Shown: positions 39,434-47,943 of the stretch, one piece after another | How positions within the stretch are numbered: position 1 is the first letter of the stretch | Layout of the letters: each line of letters starts with the position of its first letter | DNA from: Zoogloea sp041917255 | GTDB lineage: Bacteria > Pseudomonadota > Gammaproteobacteria > Burkholderiales > Rhodocyclaceae | DNA: 64,000 nt | Direction: 5' to 3' | NCBI GenBank assembly: GCA_041917255.1 | Contig: JAYRYA010000009.1 | Location: 62,001 to 126,000, forward strand | The notes under the pieces: generated by a model | Seen by the model: only the letters and a program-made list of their open reading frames with translations | What the model was told of the DNA's origin: nothing | Database searches by the model: none | Made by a program: the position numbers and the translations under genes

Positions 39434-39889
39434 ATGTCCGAAAACGCCCAACCCGTCTTCTCCATCGAAAAGCTTTACGTCAAGGATCTGTCCCTCGAGG
39501 TGCCGAACGCACCGCAGATCTACCTCGAGCGCGAAGCGCCCCAGATCAACGTCCAGCTGCGCACCGAAGGCAACGGCATCGACGAAGGCGTGTTCGAAGT
39601 CACCCTGACCGTCACCGTCACCGCCCAGCTGCCGGAAGACAAGACCGTCTTCCTGGTCGAAGTCGCGCAGTGCGGCATCTTCCAGATCCGCAACGTACCC
39701 CAGGAAGACCTGGAACCGATCATGATGATCGGCTGCGCCAACATCCTCTTCCCCTACGCCCGCGAAGCCGTCTCCGATGCCGTCACCCGTGCCGGCTTTC
39801 AGCCCGTGCTGCTCGCCCCGGTCAACTTCGAGGCCCTGTTCCAGCAGAATCGCCAGCAGGCCCCCGGTACTGACGTTCCGGTTCAGTAA
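39434..39889 (+). CDS. secB: Protein-export chaperone SecB
   Basis: A 151-residue homotetrameric cytosolic chaperone that keeps secretory preproteins unfolded and hands them to SecA. Conserved features are FSIEKLYVKDLSLEVPNAP near the N-terminus, the central EGVFEVTLTVTVTA strand, VEVAQCGIFQIRNV, and the C-terminal region NILFPYAREAVSDAVTRAGF followed by LAPVNFEALF. Full length and standard. Its stop codon overlaps the start of the SH3-domain gene. Confidence 0.97.
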   Translation: MSENAQPVFSIEKLYVKDLSLEVPNAPQIYLEREAPQINVQLRTEGNGIDEGVFEVTLTVTVTAQLPEDKTVFLVEVAQCGIFQIRNVPQEDLEPIMMIGCANILFPYAREAVSDAVTRAGFQPVLLAPVNFEALFQQNRQQAPGTDVPVQ

Positions 39890-40347
39890 TGACCATGCGT
39901 CGCCGCACCACTGCGGCGCTGTTCGCCCTGCCGTTTGCCTTCGCGGCGGCAGGCGCGAGCGCCGCCTCGGATTTCCGCTCCCTCGCCGAGCCGGCCATCC
40001 TCTACGACGCGCCGTCCAAGCAGGGCAAGCCGCTGTTCGTGATCCAGCGCTACACGCCTGTCGAGATGGTCGTGAACATCGACCGCTGGGTAAAGGTTCG
40101 CGAGCCCGCCGGCAGCCTCCTGTGGCTCGAACGCCGCCAGCTTGCCGACAAGCGCACCGTGATCGTCACTGCCGCCCGCGCCGAAATCCGCCAGAAACCC
40201 GACACCGGAGCCCCGCTCGTCTTCGAAGCTGCCAAGGACGTGGTCCTGGAGCTCGGCGACAAGGCGCCCGCCGACGGCTGGGTAAGCGTCCGCCATCGCG
40301 ACGGCAGCAGCGGGTTCATCCGCATCAACCAGATCTGGGGTCTGTAA
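39889..40347 (+). CDS. Secreted SH3-domain protein
   Basis: A 152-residue exported protein. Its signal peptide (RRTTAALFALPFAFAAAGASA, cleavage near residue 25) is followed by two SH3-like (SH3b) repeats, one around LYDAPSKQGKPLFVIQRYTP and one around TAARAEIRQKPDTG through GWVSVRHRDGSSGFI. Bacterial SH3b modules often bind peptidoglycan. There is no enzymatic domain. The start ATG at 39889 overlaps the secB stop; a second in-frame ATG lies two codons later. The gene sits between secB and gpsA, and its role is unknown. Confidence 0.83.
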   Translation: MTMRRRTTAALFALPFAFAAAGASAASDFRSLAEPAILYDAPSKQGKPLFVIQRYTPVEMVVNIDRWVKVREPAGSLLWLERRQLADKRTVIVTAARAEIRQKPDTGAPLVFEAAKDVVLELGDKAPADGWVSVRHRDGSSGFIRINQIWGL

Positions 40348-40351
40348 GCCG

Positions 40352-41332
40352 ATGCGCATTGCCGTCTTTGGCGCAGGAGCCTGGGGAACCGCCCTCGCCC
40401 TCGCCTTCGCCCGTGGTCATCAGGTCGCGCTGTGGAGCCGCGAATCCACCGAAATCGCCGCGCTGCGTGCCGACGGTGAAAACCGCCGCTACCTGCCGGG
40501 CATTCCGCTGCCGGCCGAGCTTGAGCTCACCGACAACCTAGCCGACGCCGCGAAGGCCCACCTTCACCTCGTCGTCACCCCGCTCGCCGGCTTGCGCGAC
40601 ACCGCCCGCGCCCTGCGCGCAGCCGCGCCCGGCACACCGCTGCTGTGGGCCTGCAAGGGCCTCGAAGCCGGCACCGCCAAGCTGCCGCACCAGATCGTCG
40701 CTGAAGAGCTCGGCGACGACGCGCCCTGCGGCGTGCTCACCGGTCCAAGTTTTGCTGCCGAAGTCGCCCGGGGCCTGCCCGCAGCGGTCACCGTAGCTGC
40801 CCGTGACCTGGACTTCGCACGCCACTGGGTTCAAGCCCTGCATAACAACCGGCTGCGCCTCTACGCCAACGACGACCTCGTCGGCGCGGAAGTAGGTGGC
40901 GCGGTCAAGAATGTGATGGCGATCGCCGCCGGCGTCGCCGACGGCATGGGTTTCGGACTCAACGCCCGCGCAGCCCTCATCACCCGCGGCCTCGCCGAGA
41001 TCACCCGCCTGGGCCTTGCGCTCGGCGCCCGCCGCGACACCTTCATGGGCCTCGCCGGGCTGGGCGATCTGGTGCTCACCTGCACGGGCGATCTGTCGCG
41101 CAACCGCCGCGTCGGCCTGATGCTTGCCGAGGGCAAGACGCTGCCGGACATCCTCGCTGCACTCGGTCACGTGGCAGAAGGCGTCAGCACCACCTACGAA
41201 GTCGCCGCCCTGGCTGGCCGGCTGGGTGTGGACATGCCGATCACGCTGGCCGTCGAGGGCGTGCTGAAAGGCACCGTATCGGCCCGTGACGCGGTTGAAC
41301 AGCTCCTCGCCCGCGACCCCAAGCAGGAATAA
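40352..41332 (+). CDS. gpsA: NAD(P)-dependent glycerol-3-phosphate dehydrogenase
   Basis: Reduces dihydroxyacetone phosphate to sn-glycerol 3-phosphate, the backbone for phospholipids (326 residues, cytoplasmic). The N-terminal Rossmann motif is IAVFGAGAWGTALALAFA. Conserved WACKGLEAGT, GPSFAAEVARGLP, the catalytic-Lys region GGAVKNVMAIAAGVADG (about 183-199) and GLGDLVLTCTGDLSRNRR are all present. It ends 2 bases before the convergent trmL. It is the last gene of the rhodanese-grxC-secB block. Confidence 0.97.
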   Translation: MRIAVFGAGAWGTALALAFARGHQVALWSRESTEIAALRADGENRRYLPGIPLPAELELTDNLADAAKAHLHLVVTPLAGLRDTARALRAAAPGTPLLWACKGLEAGTAKLPHQIVAEELGDDAPCGVLTGPSFAAEVARGLPAAVTVAARDLDFARHWVQALHNNRLRLYANDDLVGAEVGGAVKNVMAIAAGVADGMGFGLNARAALITRGLAEITRLGLALGARRDTFMGLAGLGDLVLTCTGDLSRNRRVGLMLAEGKTLPDILAALGHVAEGVSTTYEVAALAGRLGVDMPITLAVEGVLKGTVSARDAVEQLLARDPKQE

Positions 41333-41334
41333 AC

Positions 41335-41799
41335 CTAGACGCCGCCGGCAAAGCCCGACTGGCGCCAGGCTTCATAGACCACCACCGCAGCCGCATTCGA
41401 CAGATTGAGGCTGCGGTTGCCCGGTCGCATCGGGATGCGCAGCCGACGCTCGGGGCCAAATTCGGCATGGAGTTCCGGCGGCAAACCTCGCGACTCCGAC
41501 CCAAAGACGAACACGTCTCCGGGCTGGTAGGCCACCTCCGAGTAGTTTTTTCCACCATGGGAAGTCAGCGCAAAGACGCGCTGGCCTTCAAAACCGGCCC
41601 GGCAGCTGGGCCAGTTTTCGTGCACCGTCACCACCGCCATGTCCCGGTAATCCAGGCCGGCGCGGATCAGCTGCTTTTCTTCGAGTGTAAAACCCAGCGG
41701 TTTGACAAGGTGCAGACGGGCGCCAGAATTGGCACACATGCGCATGATGTTGCCGGTATTCGGGGGGATCTCCGGCTGATGTAGGACGACATGGAACAT
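41335..41799 (-). CDS. trmL: tRNA (cytidine(34)-2'-O)-methyltransferase
   Basis: A 154-residue SPOUT-class methyltransferase that modifies the wobble base of tRNA-Leu isoacceptors. It begins MFHVVLHQPEIPPNTGNIMR, with the SAM-binding knot residues in VFVFGSESRGLPPEL (about 98-112) and in IPMRPGNRSLNLSNAAAVVVYE (about 125-146). The length is standard for TrmL rather than the longer TrmH. It lies 33 bases downstream of comF on the same strand and is convergent with gpsA. Confidence 0.95.
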   Translation of the reverse strand: MFHVVLHQPEIPPNTGNIMRMCANSGARLHLVKPLGFTLEEKQLIRAGLDYRDMAVVTVHENWPSCRAGFEGQRVFALTSHGGKNYSEVAYQPGDVFVFGSESRGLPPELHAEFGPERRLRIPMRPGNRSLNLSNAAAVVVYEAWRQSGFAGGV

Positions 41800-41832
41800 G
41801 GTCGCGGATTGTGCCCGCCCTCCCCCTCCCGA

Positions 41833-42555
41833 TCAAGCCGGCGCAGGCGTGCGCGCAACCACCCGGTTCTCGACACGCGCCGCACCAGCCGCCTTCAGCG
41901 CACGCGCCAATTCAGCCAGCGTTGCGCCGGTGGTCATCACGTCATCGATCACGACAACCCGACGCCCCTCGAACGGGCTAATCACCCGGAAGGCACCACG
42001 GATGTTCGCCACGCGCGCCTTCCACGGCAGGCTGGCCTGGGGCGAGGTATCGAGATCACGCACCACACCATCCAGCAACACCGGCAGCCCCCAGCGCTGA
42101 GCAAGCGGCCGCGCCAGTTCGGCCGCCTGGTTGAAACCGCGTTCGCTCAGGCGCGCGGAATGGAGCGGCATTGGCAAAACAATGTCAGCCGCGGGAACCG
42201 GGCCTGCCGCCATCAGGTCGACGAACAGCCTTGAGGTACTGAGGCGATGCCCGTATTTGAGCGCCTGGATCAGCCGATCCACCGGAAAGCCATAGTCGAG
42301 CACAGCCCTCGTGGCTTCGAAAGGCGGAGCCTTGCGCAGGCACCCGCCGCAGACTTCGCCGAAGGGCTGCTCGATGGCGCAAATCGGGCATCGCCGAGCC
42401 GCACGCCCCGGCAACTCGTCAAGACATGCCATACACAGCACACCGCTGCCACTATCGGCACCACACGCAAAACACTGCTGAGGAAAGATCACCGTCGCCA
42501 CGGCATCCCGTGCGGCAGCCAGCCAGCCTCGCTGGCCCAGCGCTTGATTTGACAA
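41833..42555 (-). CDS. ComF-family phosphoribosyltransferase-like protein
   Basis: A 240-residue ComF/GntX-type protein. The N-terminal zinc ribbon carries Cys pairs (CFACG, LCMACLDELP, CPICAIEQ, CGGCLRK). The C-terminal phosphoribosyltransferase domain has the PRPP loop VVVIDDVMTTGATLAELA (about 197-214). ComF homologues act in DNA uptake or single-stranded DNA handling. The start is TTG 42553-42555, supported by GAAGGGG 8 bases upstream; there is no in-frame ATG before the zinc ribbon. It is divergent from bioB across a 65-base gap containing a palindrome. Confidence 0.9.
   Translation of the reverse strand: MSNQALGQRGWLAAARDAVATVIFPQQCFACGADSGSGVLCMACLDELPGRAARRCPICAIEQPFGEVCGGCLRKAPPFEATRAVLDYGFPVDRLIQALKYGHRLSTSRLFVDLMAAGPVPAADIVLPMPLHSARLSERGFNQAAELARPLAQRWGLPVLLDGVVRDLDTSPQASLPWKARVANIRGAFRVISPFEGRRVVVIDDVMTTGATLAELARALKAAGAARVENRVVARTPAPA
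42549..42554 (+). promoter_or_regulatory. Candidate -35 element of bioB
   Basis: A perfect TTGACA lies 67 bases before the bioB ATG. An 18-base spacer leads only to GAAACT, a weak -10, so activity may be low or regulated. Confidence 0.4.
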
Positions 42556-42588
42556 ATCCAGACCCCTTCAGGGAAACTAAAAGGCTTC

Positions 42589-42603
42589 GTAATTTTGAAT
42601 TAC
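42589..42603. promoter_or_regulatory. Operator-like palindrome upstream of bioB
   Basis: GTAATT-TTG-AATTAC: a perfect 6+6 inverted repeat in the 65-base region between divergent comF and bioB, ending 17 bases before the bioB ATG. It does not match the BirA (TTGTAAACC...) or BioR (TTATMKATAA) operators as I recall them. Confidence 0.5.
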
Positions 42604-42620
42604 AGCCAAAATAAGGGTGC

Positions 42621-43616
42621 ATGACAATGACCGCTACCGCCACCTGCGCAGAGAGCGCCCCGACCGCTGCAACCGCACCGAGCCGCAAACGCTGGACCGT
42701 CGCCGAGGTCGAAGCCCTGTTCGCCCTGCCGTTCAACGACATGCTGTTCCGCGCCCAGCAGGTGCACCGCGAACACTTCGACCCGAACGCCGTACAGCGC
42801 TCCACCCTGCTCTCGATCAAGACCGGCGGATGCTCCGAAGACTGCGGCTACTGCTCCCAGTCGGCCCGCTACGACACCGGCCTCGAGAAAGAAACCCTTC
42901 TCCCCTTGAATGAAGTGCTTGAAAACGCCCGCGCCGCCAAGGCCAAGGGTTCGACCCGCTTCTGCATGGGCGCAGCCTGGCGTGGCCCCAAGGAGAAGGA
43001 TCTCGCCCCGGTGCTCGACATGGTCCGTGAAGTGAAGGCCATGGGCCTGGAAACCTGCGTCACCCTCGGCATGCTGAAGGATGGCCAGGCCGAGCAGCTC
43101 AAGGAAGCCGGGCTCGACTACTACAACCACAACATCGACACCTCACCCGAATTCTACGGCCAGATCATCACCACCCACACCCTGCAGGATCGCCTCGACA
43201 CCCTCGACAAGGTGCGTGACGCTGGCATCAACGTGTGCTGTGGCGGCATTGTCGGCCTGGGCGAGACCAAGAAGAGCCGCGCCGCGCTGATCGCCGAGCT
43301 GGCCAACATGAACCCGCCGCCGGATTCCGTGCCCATCAACAATCTGGTACAGATCGAAGGCACTCCGCTTGGCAGCGCCGAAGCCATCGACCCCTTCGAC
43401 TTCGTCCGCGTGATCGCCGCCGCGCGCATCACCATGCCCGAAAGCTTCGTGCGCCTCTCTGCCGGTCGCCAGGAGCTCGGTGATGGTTTCCAGGCGCTGT
43501 GCTTCATGGCCGGCGCCAACTCGATCTTCTACGGCGAGCGCCTCCTCACCACCGACAACCCGGACGCCGACGCCGACGACAAGCTCTTCGCCCGTCTCGG
43601 CCTGAAGTCCATCTAA
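42621..43616 (+). CDS. bioB: Biotin synthase
   Basis: Radical-SAM enzyme (331 residues) that inserts sulfur into dethiobiotin. The radical-SAM cluster motif CSEDCGYCSQS (CX3CX2C) is at about 72-82. Conserved YYNHNIDTSPEFY, CCGGIVGLGE and the [2Fe-2S] ligand Arg region ARITMPESFVRLSAGR are present. An N-terminal tail of about 20 Ala/Thr-rich residues precedes the core. ATG 42621 is used; ATG 42627 two codons on is equally possible. bioC follows after 10 bases. Confidence 0.97.
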   Translation: MTMTATATCAESAPTAATAPSRKRWTVAEVEALFALPFNDMLFRAQQVHREHFDPNAVQRSTLLSIKTGGCSEDCGYCSQSARYDTGLEKETLLPLNEVLENARAAKAKGSTRFCMGAAWRGPKEKDLAPVLDMVREVKAMGLETCVTLGMLKDGQAEQLKEAGLDYYNHNIDTSPEFYGQIITTHTLQDRLDTLDKVRDAGINVCCGGIVGLGETKKSRAALIAELANMNPPPDSVPINNLVQIEGTPLGSAEAIDPFDFVRVIAAARITMPESFVRLSAGRQELGDGFQALCFMAGANSIFYGERLLTTDNPDADADDKLFARLGLKSI

Positions 43617-43626
43617 GCGCAGCCCA

Positions 43627-44511
43627 ATGACCGCTCCCGATTTCCAGCTCGACCCGCACCTCGTGCGCCGTCGGGCCGGACGGGCTGCCGCCAGCTACGG
43701 CCAGGTTGACACCCTCGCGCGGGAAGTCTCCCGCCGTATGGGCGAGCGACTCGACTACATCCGCATCTCCCCCAGCCGCATCCTCGACCTGGGCTGTGGC
43801 CCCGGCGCCGACCTGCCCGGCTTCGCCCAGCGCTATCCAGGCATCCCGCGCGTCGCCGTCGATTCGGCCCCTGCCATGCTCACCCAGGCGCGCGGCGAAA
43901 CGGGGCTCTTCAAGCGCCTGATGCGTTTTGGCAAACCCGCCGAGCCCGATTTCATCTGCGCCGACGCAAGCGCACTGCCCGTCGCCCGCGGCAGTATGTC
44001 GCTCGTCTGGTCGAACCTCATGCTCCAGTGGCTGCACGATCCGCTGCCTGCCCTCAAGGAAGCACACCGGGTTCTCGAGGTCGGCGGCATGCTGATGTTT
44101 TCCACTCTCGGCCCTGACACGCTCAAGGAGCTGCGCGCCTCGCTGCCACCCTCCGACGCCGAGCACCTGCACCGCTTCATCGACATGCACGACCTGGGCG
44201 ACGCCCTGATCAAGGCAGGTTTTTCCGATCCGGTGATGGACATGGACATGATCACGGTCACCTACGCCGGGCTCGACGATTTGCTGCGCGCCCTGCGCAA
44301 CAGCGGCTCCAACAACGCCTCCACGCGCCGCCCCCGTGGCCTGGTGGGCAAGGGTCACTGGCAACACCTGCGCAGCCACTACGAAGCACTACGCAAGAAC
44401 GACCGCCTGCCGGTCACCGTCGAAGTCGTCTATGGTCATGCCTGGAAGGCCGAGCCCAAGGTCGCCGACGACGGCCGCGCCATCGTCCGCTTCCAGCCCA
44501 AACCCGTCTGA
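43627..44511 (+). CDS. bioC: Malonyl-ACP O-methyltransferase BioC
   Basis: A 294-residue SAM methyltransferase. Motif I is RILDLGCGPGADLPGF (about 55-70). Later motifs are SLVWSNLMLQWLHDP (about 126-140), HRVLEVGGMLMFSTLGPDTLKEL and the FIDMHDLGDALIKAGFSDPVMD region, all typical of BioC, which methylates malonyl-ACP to start the pimeloyl chain. A location 10 bases after bioB supports biotin synthesis. It is somewhat longer than the E. coli enzyme, with an insertion after residue 80. The other bio genes are elsewhere. Confidence 0.92.
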   Translation: MTAPDFQLDPHLVRRRAGRAAASYGQVDTLAREVSRRMGERLDYIRISPSRILDLGCGPGADLPGFAQRYPGIPRVAVDSAPAMLTQARGETGLFKRLMRFGKPAEPDFICADASALPVARGSMSLVWSNLMLQWLHDPLPALKEAHRVLEVGGMLMFSTLGPDTLKELRASLPPSDAEHLHRFIDMHDLGDALIKAGFSDPVMDMDMITVTYAGLDDLLRALRNSGSNNASTRRPRGLVGKGHWQHLRSHYEALRKNDRLPVTVEVVYGHAWKAEPKVADDGRAIVRFQPKPV

Positions 44512-44514
44512 CCG

Positions 44515-45162
44515 ATGCAACCCGTCTGGCTGTTCGACCTCGACAACACGCTGCACAACGCCAGCCCGCACATCTTCCCCCACATCAATCGCAGCATGAC
44601 GGCCTACCTCATGCGCGAGTTGCAGCTCGATGAACCTGCCGCCAATCGGATGCGGATGGACTACTGGCGGCGCTACGGCGCCACGCTGCTCGGCCTGATG
44701 CGCCATCACGGCACCGACCCGCGCCACTTCCTCCACGACACCCACCAGTTTCCGGATCTCGCGCGGATGGTCGTGTTCGATAGTGCCTTGCACCACCTGC
44801 TGCGTCGCCTGCCCGGCCGCAAGATCGTCTTCTCCAACGGCCCCCGACGCTACGCCGAAGCCGTGCTCGACGTGATGGGCATCCGCCACCACTTTGACGA
44901 CGTTTATTCAGTCGAGCAGATGCGCTTTCACCCCAAGCCGGGCATCCGCGGTTTCCGCCACCTGCTCCGCGACCATCGCCTCAACCCGACGCGCTGCATC
45001 ATGGTCGAAGACAGCGCCATGAACCTGCGCACCGCCAAGCGGCTGGGCATGACCACCGTGTGGATCAGCCGTAGCCTGCGCAAACCGCCATTCGTCGATC
45101 ACCGCCTGCCGTCGGTGCTTGGTCTAGCGCGGCGCGCGATGCGCGGCAGCACTTCGGGGTAA
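44515..45162 (+). CDS. HAD-family pyrimidine 5'-nucleotidase
   Basis: A 215-residue HAD phosphatase of the Sdt1/PPA-like pyrimidine 5'-nucleotidase group. Motif I is WLFDLDNTLHNA (nucleophile Asp about 8), motif II is the Ser in KIVFSNGPRRYAEAV (about 105), motif III the Lys in FHPKPGIRGF, and motif IV MVEDSAMNLRTAKRLGM. A helical cap (about 18-90) matches the family. It probably dephosphorylates UMP/CMP or removes non-canonical nucleotides. It begins 3 bases after bioC and may be co-transcribed, though no biotin role is evident. Confidence 0.87.
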   Translation: MQPVWLFDLDNTLHNASPHIFPHINRSMTAYLMRELQLDEPAANRMRMDYWRRYGATLLGLMRHHGTDPRHFLHDTHQFPDLARMVVFDSALHHLLRRLPGRKIVFSNGPRRYAEAVLDVMGIRHHFDDVYSVEQMRFHPKPGIRGFRHLLRDHRLNPTRCIMVEDSAMNLRTAKRLGMTTVWISRSLRKPPFVDHRLPSVLGLARRAMRGSTSG

Positions 45163-45211
45163 AATGCTCGATTCGGCGCCCTGCGCGCCACGCTGAAGAA
45201 CAGCCACTGCC

Positions 45212-46288
45212 ATGACCACCGCCCAGACTGAAAACCTGAACATCGCGGCCTTCGACCGCATGCCCTCGCCCGAAGAGATCGTCGCCCGCGTACCGCTGAC
45301 CGACAACGCCGCCAACGTGGTGCTCGAAGGCCGTCGCACCCTGCAGGCCATCCTCAACCGCGAGGATCCGCGGATTTTCGTCGTCGTCGGCCCGTGCTCG
45401 ATCCACGACCCCGTCGCCGGCCTCGACTACGCCAAGCGCCTCAAGAAACTCGCTGACGAAGTCTCCGACACCCTGGTGCTGGTGATGCGCGTCTACTTCG
45501 AAAAGCCGCGCACCTCCACCGGCTGGAAGGGCTACATCAACGATCCATACATGGACGACTCCTTCCGCATCGACGAAGGCATGGAAAAGGCTCGTGACTT
45601 CCTGCTCCAGGTGAATGAAGCCGGCCTGCCCGCCGCCACCGAAGCCCTCGACCCGATCGCCCCCCAGTACTACGGCGACCTGATCGCCTGGACTGCCATC
45701 GGCGCCCGCACGTCGGAGTCCCAGACCCACCGCGAGATGGCCTCCGGTCTGTCCACCCCGGTCGGCTTCAAGAACGGCACCGACGGTTCCCTCGACGCCG
45801 CGGTGAACGGCATCCTCTCGTCGGCAGCCCCCCACAGCTTCCTTGGCATCAATGCCCAAGGCCAGTCTTCGGTCATCCGCACCCGCGGCAACGCCTACGG
45901 CCACGTGGTGCTGCGCGGCGGCGGCGGCCGCCCCAACTACGACACCGTCTCCGTCTCCCTTGCCGAAAAAGCCCTCGTCAAGGCCAAGCTTCCGGCCAAC
46001 ATCGTCATCGATTGCTCCCACGCCAACTCGTGGAAGAACCCGGAATACCAGCCGCTGGTCATGCGCGATGTCGCCCACCAGATCCGCGAAGGCAACCGCT
46101 CCATCGTCGGACTGATGATCGAAAGCAACATCGAAGCCGGCAACCAGCCGATCCCCGCCGATCTGTCCCAGCTGCGCTACGGCTGCTCCGTCACCGACGC
46201 CTGCGTCGACTGGTCCACCACCGAAGAGATGATCCGCAACACCCGCGACATCCTGCGCGAGGTCCTGCCCCAGCGGAGCCAGGCTTGA
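45212..46288 (+). CDS. aroG: 3-deoxy-D-arabino-heptulosonate 7-phosphate synthase (class I)
   Basis: First shikimate-pathway enzyme, condensing phosphoenolpyruvate and erythrose 4-phosphate (358 residues). Conserved blocks are VVGPCSIHDPVAGLDYA (about 62-78), MRVYFEKPRTSTGWKG, DPIAPQYYGDLIAWTAIGAR, GFKNGTDG, and the metal-binding VIDCSHANSWKN. The sequence fits the AroG/AroF type with allosteric inhibition by an aromatic amino acid; which one cannot be settled here. The stop codon overlaps the start of serB by one base (TGATG). Confidence 0.96.
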   Translation: MTTAQTENLNIAAFDRMPSPEEIVARVPLTDNAANVVLEGRRTLQAILNREDPRIFVVVGPCSIHDPVAGLDYAKRLKKLADEVSDTLVLVMRVYFEKPRTSTGWKGYINDPYMDDSFRIDEGMEKARDFLLQVNEAGLPAATEALDPIAPQYYGDLIAWTAIGARTSESQTHREMASGLSTPVGFKNGTDGSLDAAVNGILSSAAPHSFLGINAQGQSSVIRTRGNAYGHVVLRGGGGRPNYDTVSVSLAEKALVKAKLPANIVIDCSHANSWKNPEYQPLVMRDVAHQIREGNRSIVGLMIESNIEAGNQPIPADLSQLRYGCSVTDACVDWSTTEEMIRNTRDILREVLPQRSQA

Positions 46289-47118
46289 TGAATCTGGTCG
46301 TCCAGGGACGCAAGCTCGAAACACGTGCGCTGAAAGATCTGACCACCCTCACCGGTTCGGAAGGGGTTGGCCGGCTTGGCCCAAACGCAGTACGTCTCCT
46401 CAACGCCAACCCGCACCCCGATCTCGCCGCCTACTGCGAAACCCACGAACTCGACTTCGCCTTCGTGCCCGAAGGGCGTCGGCTAACAGATTTCCGGCTC
46501 TTTGTCACCGACATGGACTCGACGCTCATCACCATCGAGTGCATCGACGAGATCGCCGACATGCAGGGCCTGAAAGCCGAAGTAGCTGAAATCACTGAAG
46601 CCGCCATGCGGGGAGAACTGGATTTTCGCGAATCCCTGACCCGCCGTGTCGCACTGCTCCAGGGCCTTCCGGAAGATGCGCTGCGACGTGTTTTTAAGGA
46701 GCGCCTGAAGCTCAACCCGGGGGCCGAGACGCTGATCGCCGGTCTCAAGAAGGCAGGCATCGTCACCGTACTGGTGTCGGGCGGCTTCACGTATTTCACC
46801 GAGCGCCTGCAGAAGCAGCTTGGCTTCGACTACGCCGTGGCAAACGAACTGGAAATCCGGGCTGGCAAGCTTACTGGCAAGGTAAAAGGCAACATCATCG
46901 ACGGCGAGGCCAAGCGCCACACCCTCGAACTCGTCCGCAGGCACCACGGCTTCGCGCCCGAAACCGTGATTGCCGCAGGCGATGGCGCCAATGACCTGCC
47001 GATGTTGCTCGCAGCGGGGATCGGCGTCGCTTATCACGCAAAACCGCTCGTTCGCGAGCAGGCATCGTTCGCCCTCAACCACAGCGGTCTGGACGGCATC
47101 CTGAATCTTTTTGCGTGA
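46288..47118 (+). CDS. serB: Phosphoserine phosphatase
   Basis: A 276-residue HAD enzyme that dephosphorylates phosphoserine, the last step of serine synthesis. The catalytic motif is VTDMDSTLITIECIDEIAD (about residue 75). Motif II is VLVSGGFTYFTERL, and the C-terminal magnesium motif is VIAAGDGANDLPMLLAAGIG. An N-terminal region of about 70 residues precedes the HAD domain, as in proteobacterial SerB. The start overlaps the aroG stop, implying translational coupling. I saw no terminator after it. Confidence 0.96.
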   Translation: MNLVVQGRKLETRALKDLTTLTGSEGVGRLGPNAVRLLNANPHPDLAAYCETHELDFAFVPEGRRLTDFRLFVTDMDSTLITIECIDEIADMQGLKAEVAEITEAAMRGELDFRESLTRRVALLQGLPEDALRRVFKERLKLNPGAETLIAGLKKAGIVTVLVSGGFTYFTERLQKQLGFDYAVANELEIRAGKLTGKVKGNIIDGEAKRHTLELVRRHHGFAPETVIAAGDGANDLPMLLAAGIGVAYHAKPLVREQASFALNHSGLDGILNLFA

Positions 47119-47332
47119 CCTGATCGTTGGTGCGACTGGCGCGGGTGTTCCGCCGCAGAAAGCCGAAGGGCCCTCTCGTGAAGATGTGCCGACCGGTTCA
47201 GCGTATCTTCCGCGCGGCCTCCCGGACGTTACTGCCCGCGACCAGTGCGAACCGAATACTACCGATGTCGGTATGGGCATACTGTGGCGCAATGCACATT
47301 GCGCAATGCAACATCGATATCCGTCGAAATTC

Positions 47333-47361
47333 TTTACACTGATCGTGTCATTCGGTAGACT
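47333..47361 (+). promoter_or_regulatory. Sigma-70 promoter of the NlpC/P60 gene, probably leaderless
   Basis: TTTACA (47333-47338), a 17-base spacer and TAGACT (47356-47361). Initiation about 7 bases downstream falls on the ATG at 47368, and no ribosome-binding site precedes that ATG. The 8-mer ACTGATCG occurs at 47338 and 47359, 21 bases apart, overlapping both hexamers. Confidence 0.65.
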
Positions 47362-47367
47362 GATCGA

Positions 47368-47904
47368 ATGCCTATCAAAAAGACCATCCTCGGCTTTTTT
47401 GTAGCGGCCGCGCTCTCCAGCGCCGCCAACGCTGCGGAACCCATCGCTCCGGCTCTGGAAGAAGCACCCGCACCGACCGTGCTGGAGCGTTATTCCGATT
47501 CGATGCGCTCGCTCGTCACGCGCAGCCTCAATTTCCTCGGCGTCCCTTACCGCATGGGTGGCACCAGCCCCCTCACCGGTTTCGATTGCAGCGGCTTCGT
47601 CGGCAAAGTCTTCTCCGACGCACTCGGTTTCGGGCTTCCGCGCACCGCCGCCGAAATGTCCCAGACCGGCGAGCAGGTCAAGATCAACGATCTGAAACCG
47701 GGCGATCTCGTCTTCTTCAACACGATGCGCCGCGCGTTCTCGCATGTAGGCATCTACCTCGGCAATTACCAGTTCGTCCACGCACCCTCCACCGGCGGCG
47801 TGGTCCGCGTCGAGGACATGCGCGTTTCCTACTGGGCTGCCCGCTACGACGGCGCCCGCCGCGTCCTTCCCAGCGCATCGGCCCGGCCTACCCAGGCCAA
47901 CTGA
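47368..47904 (+). CDS. Secreted NlpC/P60 peptidoglycan endopeptidase
   Basis: A 178-residue exported cysteine peptidase. Its signal peptide (MPIKKTILGFFVAAALSSAANA) is followed by a short Pro/Ala-rich stretch and one NlpC/P60 domain (about 50-165). The catalytic Cys is in TGFDCSGFVGKVF (about 71), the His in FSHVGIYLGN (about 126), and the third polar residue is the His in YQFVHAPS. It cleaves cell-wall peptides, typically D-gamma-glutamyl-meso-diaminopimelate bonds. The upstream 249 bases hold no gene. The -10 element lies so close that the mRNA is probably leaderless. Confidence 0.93.
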   Translation: MPIKKTILGFFVAAALSSAANAAEPIAPALEEAPAPTVLERYSDSMRSLVTRSLNFLGVPYRMGGTSPLTGFDCSGFVGKVFSDALGFGLPRTAAEMSQTGEQVKINDLKPGDLVFFNTMRRAFSHVGIYLGNYQFVHAPSTGGVVRVEDMRVSYWAARYDGARRVLPSASARPTQAN

Positions 47905-47943
47905 TCAGCCGCCGGCCCTGCCGGCCGCTTAGTTCGCTGCGAC

